54,303 nt of DNA from Wenxinia marina DSM 24838 (GTDB taxonomy: Bacteria; Pseudomonadota; Alphaproteobacteria; Rhodobacterales; Rhodobacteraceae), in NCBI RefSeq assembly GCF_000379485.1, contig NZ_KB902312.1, positions 190,659-244,961 on the forward strand, written 5' to 3'. Position 1 is the stretch's first letter, and each line of letters starts with the position of its first letter. Made by a program: the position numbers and the translations under genes. Shown one piece after another: positions 1 to 9,690 of this stretch. Below the pieces are notes generated by a model, which made no database searches, was not told the DNA's origin, and saw only the letters and a list, made by a program, of their open reading frames with translations.

Positions 1-1492
1 CGCCCTCGTTGTGGCCGAAGCGGCGGTAGCAGAACATGTCGATGACGACGTCCTTGCCGAACTTCTGCCGGAACTCGGTCGCGACGCGGGCGGCGTGGAC
101 TACCGCCTCGGGGTCGTCGCCGTTCACGTGGAAGATCGGCGCCTCGACCATCAGCGCGATGTCGGTGGGGTAGGGGGACGAGCGCGAGAAGTGCGGCGAG
201 GTGGTGAAGCCGATCTGGTTGTTCACCACGATGTGGATCGTCCCGCCGGTGCGGTGGCCGCGGATCTGGCTCAGCTGGAAGCATTCGGCCACGACGCCCT
301 GCCCGGCGAAGGCGGCGTCGCCGTGCAGCAGGATCGACAGCACGCGGGTGCGCTCGGCGTCGCTCTTCTGGTCCTGCTTGGCGCGGACCTTGCCGAGCAC
401 GACGGGGTTCACCGCCTCGAGGTGGGAGGGGTTCGCGGTCAGCGACAGGTGCACCTTGTTGCCGTCGAACTCGCGGTCGGACGAGGCGCCGAGGTGATAC
501 TTCACGTCGCCCGAGCCGTCGACGTCCTCGGGCTTGAAGCTGCCGCCCTGGAACTCGTTGAAGATCGCGCGGTACGGCTTCTGCATGACGTTGGCGAGGA
601 CGGAGAGGCGGCCCCGGTGGGGCATGCCGATGACGATCTCCTCGACGCCGAGGGAGCCGCCGCGCTTGATGATCTGCTCCATCGCCGGGATCAGCGCCTC
701 GCCGCCGTCGAGGCCGAAGCGCTTGGTGCCCATGTACTTGACGTGCAGGAACTTCTCGAAGCCCTCGGCCTCGACCAGCTTGTTCAGGATCGCCTTGCGG
801 CCGTTCTGGGTGAAGCTGATCTCCTTGCCGTAGCCCTCGATCCGCTCCTTCAGCCAGGCGGCCTGCTCGGGATTCGAGATGTGCATGTACTGCAGCGCGA
901 AGGTGCCGCAATAGGTGCGCTTCACGAGGTCGAGTATCTGCCGCATCGTCGCGACCTCGAGCCCGAGGACGTTGTCGATGAAGATCGGCCGGTCCATGTC
1001 CTTTTCGGTGAACCCGTAGGATTGGGGGTCGAGCTCGGGGTGGGGAGTGTCGTCGCGCATCCCCAGGGGGTCGAGGTCGGCGATCAGGTGGCCGCGGATC
1101 CGGTAGGCGCGGATGATCATCAGCGCCCGCAGGGAATCGAGCACGGCGGCGCGGATCTGCGCCTCGGTCAGCTCGACGCCCGCCGCCTTCGCCTTGCCGG
1201 CGATCTTCTCGGCCGCGGCGGCGCCGTCGGTCGCCCACTGCCCGTCCAGAGCGGCTGTCAGCTCGTCGCTCGGCATCGGCGGCCAGTCCATCCGCCCCCA
1301 GGACGGCCCGTGCGCCTCGGCCTTGGCGTCGGCGCCGGCGTCGCCCAGCTGCGCGAAGAAGTCCTGCCACGCCTCGTCCACCGAGGTCGGATTGTCGGCG
1401 TACTTCGCGTACAGCCGCTCGATGTAGTCGGCGTTCGTCCCCTGCAGGAAGCTGGAGGCGTGGAAGACGTCGTTGGAGGACTGGTCGGTCAT
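1..1492 (-). CDS. sucA: 2-oxoglutarate dehydrogenase E1 component, N-terminal part (cut by window edge)
   Basis: E1 is the thiamine-diphosphate decarboxylase of the 2-oxoglutarate dehydrogenase complex, which converts 2-oxoglutarate to succinyl-CoA in the TCA cycle. I translated the minus strand by eye. It starts MTDQSSNDVFHASSFLQGTN and shows the family blocks PSWGRMDW, IGMPHRGRLSVLANV (substrate-site His), GDAAFAGQG and HVNGDDPEAV of the ThDP site. About 497 codons are visible, half of the usual 930-990 residues; the rest lies beyond the left edge. The ATG is preceded by AGGTGACCCC-type purine-rich sequence. It is the last visible gene of an mdh-sucCD-sucA direction of transcription, and sucB and lpd probably follow outside the window. 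Confidence 0.96.
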   Translation of the reverse strand, partial: MTDQSSNDVFHASSFLQGTNADYIERLYAKYADNPTSVDEAWQDFFAQLGDAGADAKAEAHGPSWGRMDWPPMPSDELTAALDGQWATDGAAAAEKIAGKAKAAGVELTEAQIRAAVLDSLRALMIIRAYRIRGHLIADLDPLGMRDDTPHPELDPQSYGFTEKDMDRPIFIDNVLGLEVATMRQILDLVKRTYCGTFALQYMHISNPEQAAWLKERIEGYGKEISFTQNGRKAILNKLVEAEGFEKFLHVKYMGTKRFGLDGGEALIPAMEQIIKRGGSLGVEEIVIGMPHRGRLSVLANVMQKPYRAIFNEFQGGSFKPEDVDGSGDVKYHLGASSDREFDGNKVHLSLTANPSHLEAVNPVVLGKVRAKQDQKSDAERTRVLSILLHGDAAFAGQGVVAECFQLSQIRGHRTGGTIHIVVNNQIGFTTSPHFSRSSPYPTDIALMVEAPIFHVNGDDPEAVVHAARVATEFRQKFGKDVVIDMFCYRRFGHNEG

Positions 1493-1711
1493 GGGGTCAC
1501 CTCTGGGGGTTGGACCGGGAAAGGGGGAAGGGCGAAGGCGGCCAGGGTGGCGAGGCGGGTTCGGGCGCCGCCGCTGCGTCGCCTGCTCTCTCTCGCCCCC
1601 TGCGCCCGTCCCCGCTCCTGCGCTGTGCAGATAGGCGCGCGGGCCGCGGGAGGGCAGCCCCCGCTCTCGCAGGGGTGATGGCCGGACCGGCAGGGGCGTG
1701 GCGGTCGGTCA

Positions 1712-2170
1712 TCACCGGACCGGGGGCGGGCCGTATTCGTTCGTCTCCGGCTGGCCGGGCCTGACCAGCCAGAACAGGAAGACGACCGCGATGATCAGGC
1801 CGACGATGCCGAGGAGGCCGCCGAAGGCGAGCGCGCCGAAGCCGGGCATCTGCATCGGCATCCCCGTCTCGGGGTCCATCGGCATCTCGGTGCGCGGGCC
1901 GATCAGCCGGACGATCAGGTTGTAGATCGAGGGGATGAGGAAGTACCAGCCGGGCTTGCCGATGTCCTGCATCCGCCGCCAGCCGACCGCCAGCGTCGGC
2001 AGGAACAGCGCCAGCGCGTAGATCACCGGCAGGACCGGCACGAACGACACGATGATCGCGCCGATGACGTAGGCGAGAACCCACCACCAGAATTCGGACC
2101 TCGGGGCGCGGCCCGAGAAGTCCATGTATTTCTGCATGACGACGGTGCGGATGCTGTCCTGGAATGTCAT
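1712..2170 (-). CDS. DUF805 family inner-membrane protein
   Basis: A 152-residue integral membrane protein of unknown function. It has the DUF805 hallmarks: an N-terminal FSGRAPRSEFWWW segment, a membrane span, then LAVGWRRMQDIGKPGWYFLIP, and a final hydrophobic helix near residues 112-136. A Met/Pro-rich stretch (MPMDPETGMPMQMPG, about 96-110) separates the last spans, and the C-terminus is Pro-rich. It lies between sucD and sucA in the same direction, about 105 bp after sucD and 219 bp before sucA. The 219 bp gap is GC-rich and shows no gene. Nothing in the sequence ties it to the 2-oxoglutarate dehydrogenase complex; the position may simply reflect co-transcription. Confidence 0.88.
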   Translation of the reverse strand: MTFQDSIRTVVMQKYMDFSGRAPRSEFWWWVLAYVIGAIIVSFVPVLPVIYALALFLPTLAVGWRRMQDIGKPGWYFLIPSIYNLIVRLIGPRTEMPMDPETGMPMQMPGFGALAFGGLLGIVGLIIAVVFLFWLVRPGQPETNEYGPPPVR

Positions 2171-2275
2171 TGGCTTCTGTCTCTGTGGGGAATGGGTAGA
2201 CTTGAAATGCGGGGTTGCGCGGCCCGCCCGGCAGCCGTCTGAAATACGATGCGGTCGGGGCGGGCCATCGCGGCA

Positions 2276-3163
2276 TCAGCCCTTGTCGATGGCTTCGAGG
2301 ACGGCCTCGCCCAGCGTGGCGGGGCTGTCGGCGACGACGATGCCGGCGGACTTCATCGCCTCGATCTTGCTCTCGGCGTCGCCCTTGCCGCCCGACACGA
2401 TGGCGCCGGCGTGGCCCATCCGCCGGCCCGGGGGCGCGGTGCGGCCGGCGATGAAGCCGGCGACGGGCTTCCAGCGGCCCTTCTTCTTCTGGTCGGCCAG
2501 GAACTCGGCCGCCTCCTCCTCGGCGCTGCCGCCGATCTCGCCGATCATGATGATCGACTGCGTCTCGTCGTCGTCCAGGAACATGTCGAGCACGTCGATA
2601 TGCTCCGTCCCCTTGATCGGGTCGCCGCCGATGCCGACGGCGGTGGACTGGCCGAGGCCGCTGTCGGTCGTCTGCTTCACCGCCTCGTAGGTCAGCGTGC
2701 CGGAGCGGCTGACCACGCCGACGGAGCCGCGCTTGTGGATGTGGCCGGGCATGATGCCGATCTTGCAGGCGTCGGGCGTGATCACGCCGGGGCAGTTCGG
2801 CCCGATCAGGCGGCTGGCGGTGCCCTCCAGCGCGCGCTTGACCTTCATCATGTCCAGAACCGGGATCCCTTCGGTGATGCAGACGATCAGCGGCATCCCG
2901 GCGTCGATCGCCTCGAGGATGGAATCGGCGGCGAACGGCGGCGGGACGTAGATCACCGACGCCTCGGCGCCGGTCTTCGCCATCGCCTCGTGCACCGAGT
3001 TGAAGACCGGCAGGCCCAGATGCTCCTGCCCGCCCTTCCCGGGGGTGACACCGCCGACCATCTGCGTGCCGTAGGCGATGGCCTGCTCCGAGTGGAAGGT
3101 CCCCTGCGAGCCGGTGAAGCCCTGACAGATGACCCTGGTGTGCTTGTCGATGAGAATGGCCAT
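2276..3163 (-). CDS. sucD: Succinyl-CoA synthetase alpha subunit
   Basis: The alpha subunit binds CoA and carries the phosphohistidine of the ADP-forming succinyl-CoA ligase, making ATP from succinyl-CoA. It has 295 residues, the normal family length. The CoA-binding Rossmann fold begins [15 protein letters not shown] (residues 15-29). The ligase half has IGPNCPGVI (120-128) and [16 protein letters not shown] with the expected active-site His251. It follows sucC, but two small exported-protein genes sit between them. The ATG has a GAAAGGCGAC ribosome-binding region. Function is certain from the motifs. Confidence 0.97.
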   Translation of the reverse strand: MAILIDKHTRVICQGFTGSQGTFHSEQAIAYGTQMVGGVTPGKGGQEHLGLPVFNSVHEAMAKTGAEASVIYVPPPFAADSILEAIDAGMPLIVCITEGIPVLDMMKVKRALEGTASRLIGPNCPGVITPDACKIGIMPGHIHKRGSVGVVSRSGTLTYEAVKQTTDSGLGQSTAVGIGGDPIKGTEHIDVLDMFLDDDETQSIIMIGEIGGSAEEEAAEFLADQKKKGRWKPVAGFIAGRTAPPGRRMGHAGAIVSGGKGDAESKIEAMKSAGIVVADSPATLGEAVLEAIDKG

Positions 3164-3213
3164 GTGTCGCCTTTCGTTTTTCGGTGCGGGCGCCGCTGGC
3201 TCCCGTGTCCGGT

Positions 3214-3723
3214 TCAGTCCGCGGTCTGCCGCGACAGGGTGAGGATCGCCACGCGCTGGTCGACCACGAGGTTCAGGGTGGCGGCGGGCGGGAAGCCGGG
3301 GGTCGCCCAGACCCGCGCGACGCCGGTGCCCGTCGCACCGCCGTAGGCCGTGGTCTCCTCGCCGAGGAGCTCGGCGACGACGGCCTCGGTCGCTTCGGTC
3401 ATGCCTTCGGGATCGGGCGCGCCGTCGCCGAACACGGTCAGCGTGCAGGACGCCATCGCGCCGCCGTCCAGCGCGGTGCGGACGGCGTTTACCACCGCGA
3501 CGCCGTCCAGCGCCTCGCCGCTGGCGAAGGTCAGGGCCCCGTCCTCGGTCGCGCCGGCCCCGCCGTTGCCCGAGGTCAGCCCCTCGAGCGCGAGGCGCGG
3601 CATCGCCGCGTCGAGGTCGCCGCAGACCTCGATCATCGCGGCGGCGATCTCGTCCGGGGACTGCGCCAGCGCGGGCGCGGCCAGAAGGGCGAGGCAGATC
3701 GGGGCGGCGCGGCGCATCGGCAT
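3214..3723 (-). CDS. Secreted protein of unknown function between sucC and sucD
   Basis: A 169-residue protein with a clear signal peptide: MPMRRA, then a hydrophobic [12 protein letters not shown] core with cleavage likely after ALA near residue 20. The mature part is acidic, with two Cys (CGDLDAAM and CTLTVFG) that could form a disulphide, and a moderately hydrophobic C-terminal part rich in Val and Ala. No recognised domain or catalytic motif was seen. It starts 7 bp after the stop of the upstream small lipoprotein gene and is followed by sucD after about 50 bp, so it is probably on the suc transcript. I do not recognise the family. A periplasmic location is inferred from the leader only. 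Confidence 0.7.
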   Translation of the reverse strand: MPMRRAAPICLALLAAPALAQSPDEIAAAMIEVCGDLDAAMPRLALEGLTSGNGGAGATEDGALTFASGEALDGVAVVNAVRTALDGGAMASCTLTVFGDGAPDPEGMTEATEAVVAELLGEETTAYGGATGTGVARVWATPGFPPAATLNLVVDQRVAILTLSRQTAD

Positions 3724-3730
3724 GTCGAGG

Positions 3731-3988
3731 CTAGCGCGGCTCGTCGAACGGGCAGGGCCGCCCGTCCGGGGTGATGCCGCCAGTGCAGACCGCCGGGTTC
3801 AGGTCGGTCGGCGCGGGCTGGACGATCGGGGCGGTCGTCGGGTTGGCGTAGGGGCTCTGGTAGCCGCCGACATTCGCCGACGCCGGAAGCGGCGCGGTCT
3901 GCGCGCCCGGGTCGGGGACGGGCACGCCGATCGGCGTGCAGGCGGCGGCGAGGATCAGCAGGGGGGCGAGGCGCAGCATGGCGATCAT
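3731..3988 (-). CDS. Small lipoprotein overlapping the sucC stop
   Basis: Eighty-five residues starting [21 protein letters not shown]. The short hydrophobic leader followed by LAAAC looks like a lipoprotein signal with Cys17 lipidated, though Ala at -3 is a looser lipobox than LxGC. The rest is Pro/Ala-rich, low in structure, with two more Cys near the end ([15 protein letters not shown]). The ATG overlaps the sucC stop as ATGA, with the ribosome-binding sequence GAAAGG inside sucC, which implies translational coupling. The function is unknown. An alternative start at Met4 would give the same lipoprotein. Confidence 0.66.
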   Translation of the reverse strand: MIAMLRLAPLLILAAACTPIGVPVPDPGAQTAPLPASANVGGYQSPYANPTTAPIVQPAPTDLNPAVCTGGITPDGRPCPFDEPR

Positions 3989-5178
3989 CCTTTCACCGCT
4001 TTCACGATCTTCTGGGCGCCGTCCTTGAGGTCGTCGGCGGCGATGACGTTCAGGCCGGAGTTCGCGATGATCTCCTTGCCCTTCTCGACGTTCGTGCCTT
4101 CCAGCCGGACGACCAGCGGAACCTTCAGACCGACTTCCTTCACCGCGGCGATCACGCCCTCGGCGATGACGTCGCAACGCATGATGCCGCCGAAGATGTT
4201 GACGAGGATGCCCTTCACGTTCGGATCGGAGGTGATGATCTTGAACGCCTCGGTCACCTTCTCCTTGGTGGCGCCGCCGCCGACGTCGAGGAAGTTGGCG
4301 GGCTCCGCCCCGTACAGCTTGATGATGTCCATCGTCGCCATGGCGAGGCCGGCGCCGTTGACCATGCAGCCGATCTCGCCGTCGAGGGCGATGTAGTTGA
4401 GGTCGTACTTCGACGCCGCCAGCTCCTTCGGGTCCTCCTCGGTCTCGTCCCGCAGGCTGGCGATGTCGGGATGGCGGTAGATCGCGTTGCCGTCGAAGCC
4501 CATCTTGGCGTCGAGGCATTTCAGATCGCCCTTGTCGGTCACGATCAGCGGGTTGATCTCCAGCATCTCCATGTCCTTGTCGACGAACAGGCGATACAGG
4601 GTCTCCATCAGCTTGACGCACTGCTTGGCCTGGCTCCCGGTGAGGCCGAGGGCAAAGGCGATGCGGCGGCCGTGGTAGGGCTGGTAGCCGGTGGCCGGAT
4701 CGACGCTGAAGGACAGGATCTTGTCGGGGGTCGAGGCGGCGACCTCCTCGATGTCCATGCCGCCCTCGGTCGAGGCGACGTAGGAGATGCGGGAGGTCCC
4801 ACGGTCCACCAGCAGCGCCAGGTACAGCTCGCGCTCGATGTCCGAACCGTCCTCGATGTAGATGCGGTTCACCTGCTTGCCGGCGGCGCCGGTCTGCTTG
4901 GTGACGAGGGTGCGGCCGAGCATGCGCTTCGCCTCGGTCGCGGCCTCCTCGACCGACTTGGCGAGGCGGACGCCGCCCTTGTCGCCGGCGTCGGCCTCCT
5001 TGAACGACCCCTTGCCGCGGCCGCCGGCGTGGATCTGCGCCTTGACCACCCAGAGCGGGCCGTCGAGCTCGCCCGCCGCCGTCTTGGCCTCTTCGGCGCG
5101 CAGGACGGCGCGGCCGTCGGACACCGGTGCGCCGTAGTCGCGCAGGAGGGCCTTGGCCTGGTACTCGTGGATGTTCAT
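3985..5178 (-). CDS. sucC: Succinyl-CoA synthetase beta subunit
   Basis: The beta subunit contributes the ATP-grasp nucleotide site and the succinate site of succinyl-CoA ligase. It is 397 residues long, the family norm. The start [19 protein letters not shown] is typical, the ATP-grasp region runs to about residue 230 with [12 protein letters not shown] (46-57), and the C-terminal flavodoxin-like half includes FLDVGGGA and [18 protein letters not shown] lies upstream of the ATG. About 160 bp of noncoding sequence upstream holds two strong inverted repeats (separate entries), so this is likely the first gene of a transcription unit continuing through sucD to sucA. Confidence 0.97.
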   Translation of the reverse strand: MNIHEYQAKALLRDYGAPVSDGRAVLRAEEAKTAAGELDGPLWVVKAQIHAGGRGKGSFKEADAGDKGGVRLAKSVEEAATEAKRMLGRTLVTKQTGAAGKQVNRIYIEDGSDIERELYLALLVDRGTSRISYVASTEGGMDIEEVAASTPDKILSFSVDPATGYQPYHGRRIAFALGLTGSQAKQCVKLMETLYRLFVDKDMEMLEINPLIVTDKGDLKCLDAKMGFDGNAIYRHPDIASLRDETEEDPKELAASKYDLNYIALDGEIGCMVNGAGLAMATMDIIKLYGAEPANFLDVGGGATKEKVTEAFKIITSDPNVKGILVNIFGGIMRCDVIAEGVIAAVKEVGLKVPLVVRLEGTNVEKGKEIIANSGLNVIAADDLKDGAQKIVKAVKG

Positions 5179-5249
5179 CGCTGTCCCTTCCTCGTCCGCC
5201 TCGGGCCGTGCCCCCGCTCAAATCACAGGGCAGGGGTTGAGAAAACGCC

Positions 5250-5273
5250 AATATGCGCTGGCGAGCGCATATT
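5250..5273. promoter_or_regulatory. Perfect 10-bp inverted repeat upstream of sucC
   Basis: The arms AATATGCGCT and AGCGCATATT are exactly complementary around a GGCG centre. It lies 72-95 bp before the sucC ATG. On the minus strand the repeat is followed by GGCGTTTTC, so a weak terminator for the upstream secreted-protein gene is possible. The A/T-rich arm ends in a GC-rich genome fit a protein-binding site equally well. No regulator is assigned. Confidence 0.5.
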
Positions 5274-5281
5274 CCGACATT

Positions 5282-5312
5282 TGTGATCACACCTTTCCGA
5301 GGTGTGATCACA
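5282..5312. promoter_or_regulatory. Double GTGATCAC operator candidate upstream of sucC
   Basis: Two arms, TGTGATCACACCT and its exact complement AGGTGTGATCACA, flank a 5-bp centre. Each arm also contains the self-complementary octamer GTGATCAC, and the two octamers are 21 bp apart start to start. The same octamer pair with the same 21-bp spacing occurs upstream of sdhC. No T-run follows on the minus strand, so a terminator is less likely than an operator. It sits about 105 bp upstream of the sucC ATG. Confidence 0.6.
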
Positions 5313-5342
5313 CGCGGACGGACCGTTAGCGCGCACAGCGAA

Positions 5343-6530
5343 TCAGTTCAGGACAAGCGCGTAGAGCAGCGCATCGCCGCCCATCATCCTCGAGAACAGC
5401 ATGAGGTTGTCGGCTCCCGCCCGCGGCCCCTCGTCCATGTAGGGCACCAGCGAGACACCGTGGACGAGGCCCGCGAGGTCGAGTGACGGCGGCTCCTCGA
5501 AGACCCGCGCGAGGTTGATCCCCGCGCCCTCGCCGAGGCGCCAGAAGGGAAGCAGCAGTTCACCGGTCAGCACCCGCTCGGCGTCGGACAGGACGGCGAG
5601 CCAGAGCGTACCGGTTTCGGGCGGAAACCGAAGGCCGGTGGCCGAGGTCTGCGCCTTGTTCGGAATCCATTCGGCGTCGTCGTCGGTCTCGCGCGCCACC
5701 CGCCGCCAGAAGGTGCGGTTGTCGGCGACGACCTGCAGGAAATGGCCATGCGCCGCCCGGGAATGCGCGGCGTCCGGCACCCCGTCGAGGGCCATGAGCG
5801 CCATCGCGGCGAGGTCGATCCAGGCGGCCTCGTTGGCCGAGCCCATGCCGCTCCACGATGGCGGCTGGCCGCCCAGCCCGTCCATCGACTCGGACGCGTC
5901 GTTGATCGCGCCGATCGCCTCGGCCGGTCCGATGGCGAGGACGACCTCGCCGACCCCGGCAAGAAGATGCGCGTAGGCCGACAGCCACGCGGCATCGGCG
6001 GTGTCGAACCGGATCGTCGTCGCCGCGATCTGCGGGTCGAGTGCGGCGCCCGCGAGGTCGAGCAGGCCCTCGCCGTCGCTGCGGGCGCCGTCCATGTCGA
6101 TGTCGAACCACAGATCGCCAAGGGCCACGGACACGCCGACAGCATCGGCATCGCCGATCGTCAACAGGACGTCCGAGGCCGCCTGCATGTCGGTGACGAT
6201 GTCGGCGAACAGGACCTCCACCGCGTCCGGTGTGAACGGCTCGGGCGCCGGGTTCGCGCCCATCGGCACGCGCAGGACCGGGAGGCCGGACATGACGGCG
6301 AGGCCGTCGTGCAGCCCGACGCGGTAGCGCAGCTGGAACGCCCGCTCGATCCCGCGCAGGAACCGAACGCCGCCGAGGGCGAAGCGCTCGTCCGGCGTGG
6401 GGTCGGCGATGGCGGAAAGATCGCTCTCGGCGGCGGCGAGGCTGCGGCCGCCGAGGACGGAGGCGAAATCGATGTCCGCCACCGCAGGGCCGGCCGCGAG
6501 GGCGGCCGTCAGGGTCAGGGCTGTTCTCAT
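5343..6530 (-). CDS. Large secreted protein of unknown function between mdh and sucC
   Basis: A 395-residue protein. I chose the start MRTALTLTAALAAGPAVADIDF because it has GGAGGAG just upstream and gives a signal peptide cleaved after AVA near residue 18. An upstream in-frame extension is Arg/Pro-rich and lacks these features. The mature protein is acidic, rich in Asp, Ala and Leu, largely helical in appearance, with short helical repeats (FADIVTDMQAASDVLLT; ALGDLWFDIDMDG). No catalytic motif or known domain was recognised. It follows mdh by about 78 bp and precedes the sucC promoter region. A periplasmic location is inferred. Confidence 0.78.
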   Translation of the reverse strand: MRTALTLTAALAAGPAVADIDFASVLGGRSLAAAESDLSAIADPTPDERFALGGVRFLRGIERAFQLRYRVGLHDGLAVMSGLPVLRVPMGANPAPEPFTPDAVEVLFADIVTDMQAASDVLLTIGDADAVGVSVALGDLWFDIDMDGARSDGEGLLDLAGAALDPQIAATTIRFDTADAAWLSAYAHLLAGVGEVVLAIGPAEAIGAINDASESMDGLGGQPPSWSGMGSANEAAWIDLAAMALMALDGVPDAAHSRAAHGHFLQVVADNRTFWRRVARETDDDAEWIPNKAQTSATGLRFPPETGTLWLAVLSDAERVLTGELLLPFWRLGEGAGINLARVFEEPPSLDLAGLVHGVSLVPYMDEGPRAGADNLMLFSRMMGGDALLYALVLN

Positions 6531-6608
6531 CTCGCTCCTCCGGGGCGCACAGGGCCGTCGGGGGAGTGTCGCGGGCCGCGGACGGCCCGCCAAGTCAGGA
6601 ATACCCGC

Positions 6609-7727
<1,119 letters not shown>

Positions 7728-8987
7728 TCAGCCTTCGAAGGCGCTCATGCCTTCCAGCTCTTCGCGGCTGGCGTTGACCCTCACCTCGAGGGCGCCCGAG
7801 GCATCCTCGCGGTAGATTTCGAGGTCGTCGAAGTTCATCGCGACCGGCTTCTCGCCGATCCCGAGGAAGCCGCCGACGTCGATCACGGCCTGAACCACCT
7901 GGCCCTGGTCGTCGAGGATCAGCGAGCTGATCTCGCCGACCCACTCCTCATCGGTGGACGAGCGGACGGTGGCCCCGTCGAGCTCCTCGGCGGTGAGATC
8001 CGTGACGGGGACCAGCTGGAAGCCTTCCGGCGCCGCAAGTTCCGCCGAGTCGGCGGCAACGGCGGCGTCGGCCGCGGCCGTTTCGGTCGGGTCCATCGTC
8101 TCTTCGGTCATGGCCTCGTCGCCTTCGGCCGTTTCGGTCGCGGCGCCTTCCTCGGCGGTCGCGGCCTCGGCGTCGGCGGCAGCGGTCTCGGCGTCGGCGG
8201 CCTCCTCGGTCATGGCCTCGTCACCTTCGGCCATCTCGGCTTCGGCGCCTTCCTCGGCGGTCGCCTCGGTTTCGGTGGCCGCCATTTCGGTCTCGGCGGT
8301 CTCCTCTGTCATGGCCTCGTCGCCTTCGGCCATTTCCGTGTCGGTCTCCTCGGCGGTCGCCTCGGTGTCGGTGGCCGCCATGTCGGTCTCGGCGGTCTCC
8401 TCGGTCATGGCCTCTTCACCTTCGACCATCTCCGTCTCGACGGCCCCCTCGGTCGCCATCTCCTCGTCGGTCGCCGCCGTGTCGGTCGCGGCCTCTTCGA
8501 CCGCGGCATCGGCGCCGGCGTCAGCGCCGTCGACCTCGGACGCCTCGCCGATGTCGTTGTCCAGCTCCTCGTATTCGAAGGCCGGCGCGTTCTCGAGCGC
8601 CTCCTGGCTCATGTTCACGACGAGGAAGCGGCTGCCGTCGTCGTCGAACGTGGTGGTCAGGTCGTCCATCGAGATCGCGACATCCTTCTCGCCGATGCCG
8701 AGGAAGCCGCCGACGCCGACGATCACCGCCTGCACCGAGCCGCCCTCGGACACGACGAAGTCGTTGATCTCGCCGATGTCGTTCCAGTTCTCGTACACGT
8801 CGGCGAACTGGGTGTCCGCGGTCAGCTCCTGCTCGGTCGTGTAGAGGCGCGAGCCCAGCAGGTTGGAAGCGTAGAAGTCGCCCTGCTGGACGTCGTAGGT
8901 CATGGCGCCTTCGGTCGAGGCGTCCTGGGCGACGGCGGCGCTGCCCATCAGCGCGCCGATGGCCACGGTGGCAAGGAGGTTTTTCAT
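7728..8987 (-). CDS. Exported protein with two PRC-barrel domains joined by an acidic repeat linker
   Basis: A 419-residue protein with a signal peptide (MKNLLATVAIGALMGSAAVAQ, cleaved near residue 20-21). Two PRC-barrel-like domains are visible, about residues 35-130 and 330-412. Each contains the block VGGFLGIGEK (92-101 and 371-380), so they are internal duplicates. Between them, residues about 150-320 are almost only Ala, Glu, Asp, Thr and Met, with a repeat of 32-34 residues starting EMAEGDEAMTEET (from about 186, 218, 251 and 285). PRC-barrels bind ligands or proteins in varied settings. A periplasmic role is inferred from the leader. It has its own terminator and is probably monocistronic. 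Confidence 0.85.
   Translation of the reverse strand: MKNLLATVAIGALMGSAAVAQDASTEGAMTYDVQQGDFYASNLLGSRLYTTEQELTADTQFADVYENWNDIGEINDFVVSEGGSVQAVIVGVGGFLGIGEKDVAISMDDLTTTFDDDGSRFLVVNMSQEALENAPAFEYEELDNDIGEASEVDGADAGADAAVEEAATDTAATDEEMATEGAVETEMVEGEEAMTEETAETDMAATDTEATAEETDTEMAEGDEAMTEETAETEMAATETEATAEEGAEAEMAEGDEAMTEEAADAETAAADAEAATAEEGAATETAEGDEAMTEETMDPTETAAADAAVAADSAELAAPEGFQLVPVTDLTAEELDGATVRSSTDEEWVGEISSLILDDQGQVVQAVIDVGGFLGIGEKPVAMNFDDLEIYREDASGALEVRVNASREELEGMSAFEG
8088..8432 (-). repeat. In-gene tandem repeat, about 96-102 bp period
   Basis: About 3.5 imperfect units encode an acidic module of 32, 33 and 34 residues beginning E-M-A-E-G-D-E-A-M-T-E-E, followed by a shorter fourth unit. 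The drift in unit length in whole codons keeps the frame open. It forms the linker between the two PRC-barrel domains. Confidence 0.85.
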
Positions 8988-9146
8988 GGAATCTCTCCGG
9001 ACTTGATCTGCGCGGATCAGCGGTCGGGAAAGACCCGTCCACGCTGGCGCTTCTGACCGCGCTAACCCCAGCCAAACCCAGTGAGTTCCTGAAATATCTT
9101 TGCCTTCGCGGCGGGAACCGGCCGACCTGCCGCCGCGTAAGAGAAA

Positions 9147-9458
9147 TCACGCCGGCGGGTCGGTGTTGGGAAGATCCTCGGCAAGGTGCTGGTAGGCCTC
9201 TCCGGCGGCGACGAGGCAGGTCGGGCCGCCCGGGATCGTGACGGTGATGGTCCACGTGCCGGTCTCGGCGGAGGCGAAGATCTCGACCACCGCATTGTTC
9301 GAGCCGAGGCCGATGGACTGACGGCTCTCGCCGTAGACGGCGGCGAGCCGCTCGACCACGCGGTCGTGTGGGCCGCAGACGCGCTGCTGCGCGTGGAGCG
9401 GGCTGGCCAGGGCGGCGGCCCCGAGGCCGAGGGACAAGGCGAAGGCGGTGCGGATCAT
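9147..9458 (-). CDS. Small exported protein of unknown function
   Basis: A 103-residue protein with a signal peptide, MIRTAFALSLGLGAAALASPLHAQ, cleavage after HAQ or AHA near residue 23. Two Cys (VCGPHDRV and PTCLVA) may form a disulphide. The core VVEIFASAETGTWTITVTIPGG looks like a small beta-rich domain. I chose this ATG because GCAAAGGACATG gives a ribosome-binding site and a good leader, whereas the longer upstream frame is Arg/Pro-rich and implausible. I recall similar short exported proteins in Rhodobacteraceae but know of no function. It is divergent from mcl2. Confidence 0.72.
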   Translation of the reverse strand: MIRTAFALSLGLGAAALASPLHAQQRVCGPHDRVVERLAAVYGESRQSIGLGSNNAVVEIFASAETGTWTITVTIPGGPTCLVAAGEAYQHLAEDLPNTDPPA

Positions 9459-9690
9459 GACATGTCCTTTGCGAAGGGGCGCAGGTGGCGCGCCGCGTGG
9501 GAGGATCGGGCCGCGTCCCCGTCGATAGCGCGACCTCGGGACCGACCCTCGCACGATGGGCCCGAAAACGCGGTTAACCGTCCGGCCGACCGGCCCACCG
9601 GCACGCGCAACACGGCCAGATGTCTGTTGAAGCCTTGCCCGCGCAGGGGGCAGGGTGCGCCGACACCGCTCCGAACCCGCGAATCGACGC

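Noticed and set aside
11-1678. A 555-codon plus-strand frame opposite sucA
   Set aside because: It is the antisense shadow of sucA in GC-rich DNA, with the low-complexity Asp/Val/Arg/His make-up typical of such frames; sucA motifs on the minus strand are clear.
2778-2785. GTGATCAC octamer inside sucD
   Set aside because: Single octamer in coding sequence (Val-Ile-Thr region), no partner 21 bp away; not counted as an operator.
9186-9690. Upstream plus-strand extension that would join mcl2/nnrU into a long frame
   Set aside because: It runs antisense to an exported-protein gene and is Arg/Pro/Gly-rich; the mcl2 and nnrU frames themselves give recognisable proteins.
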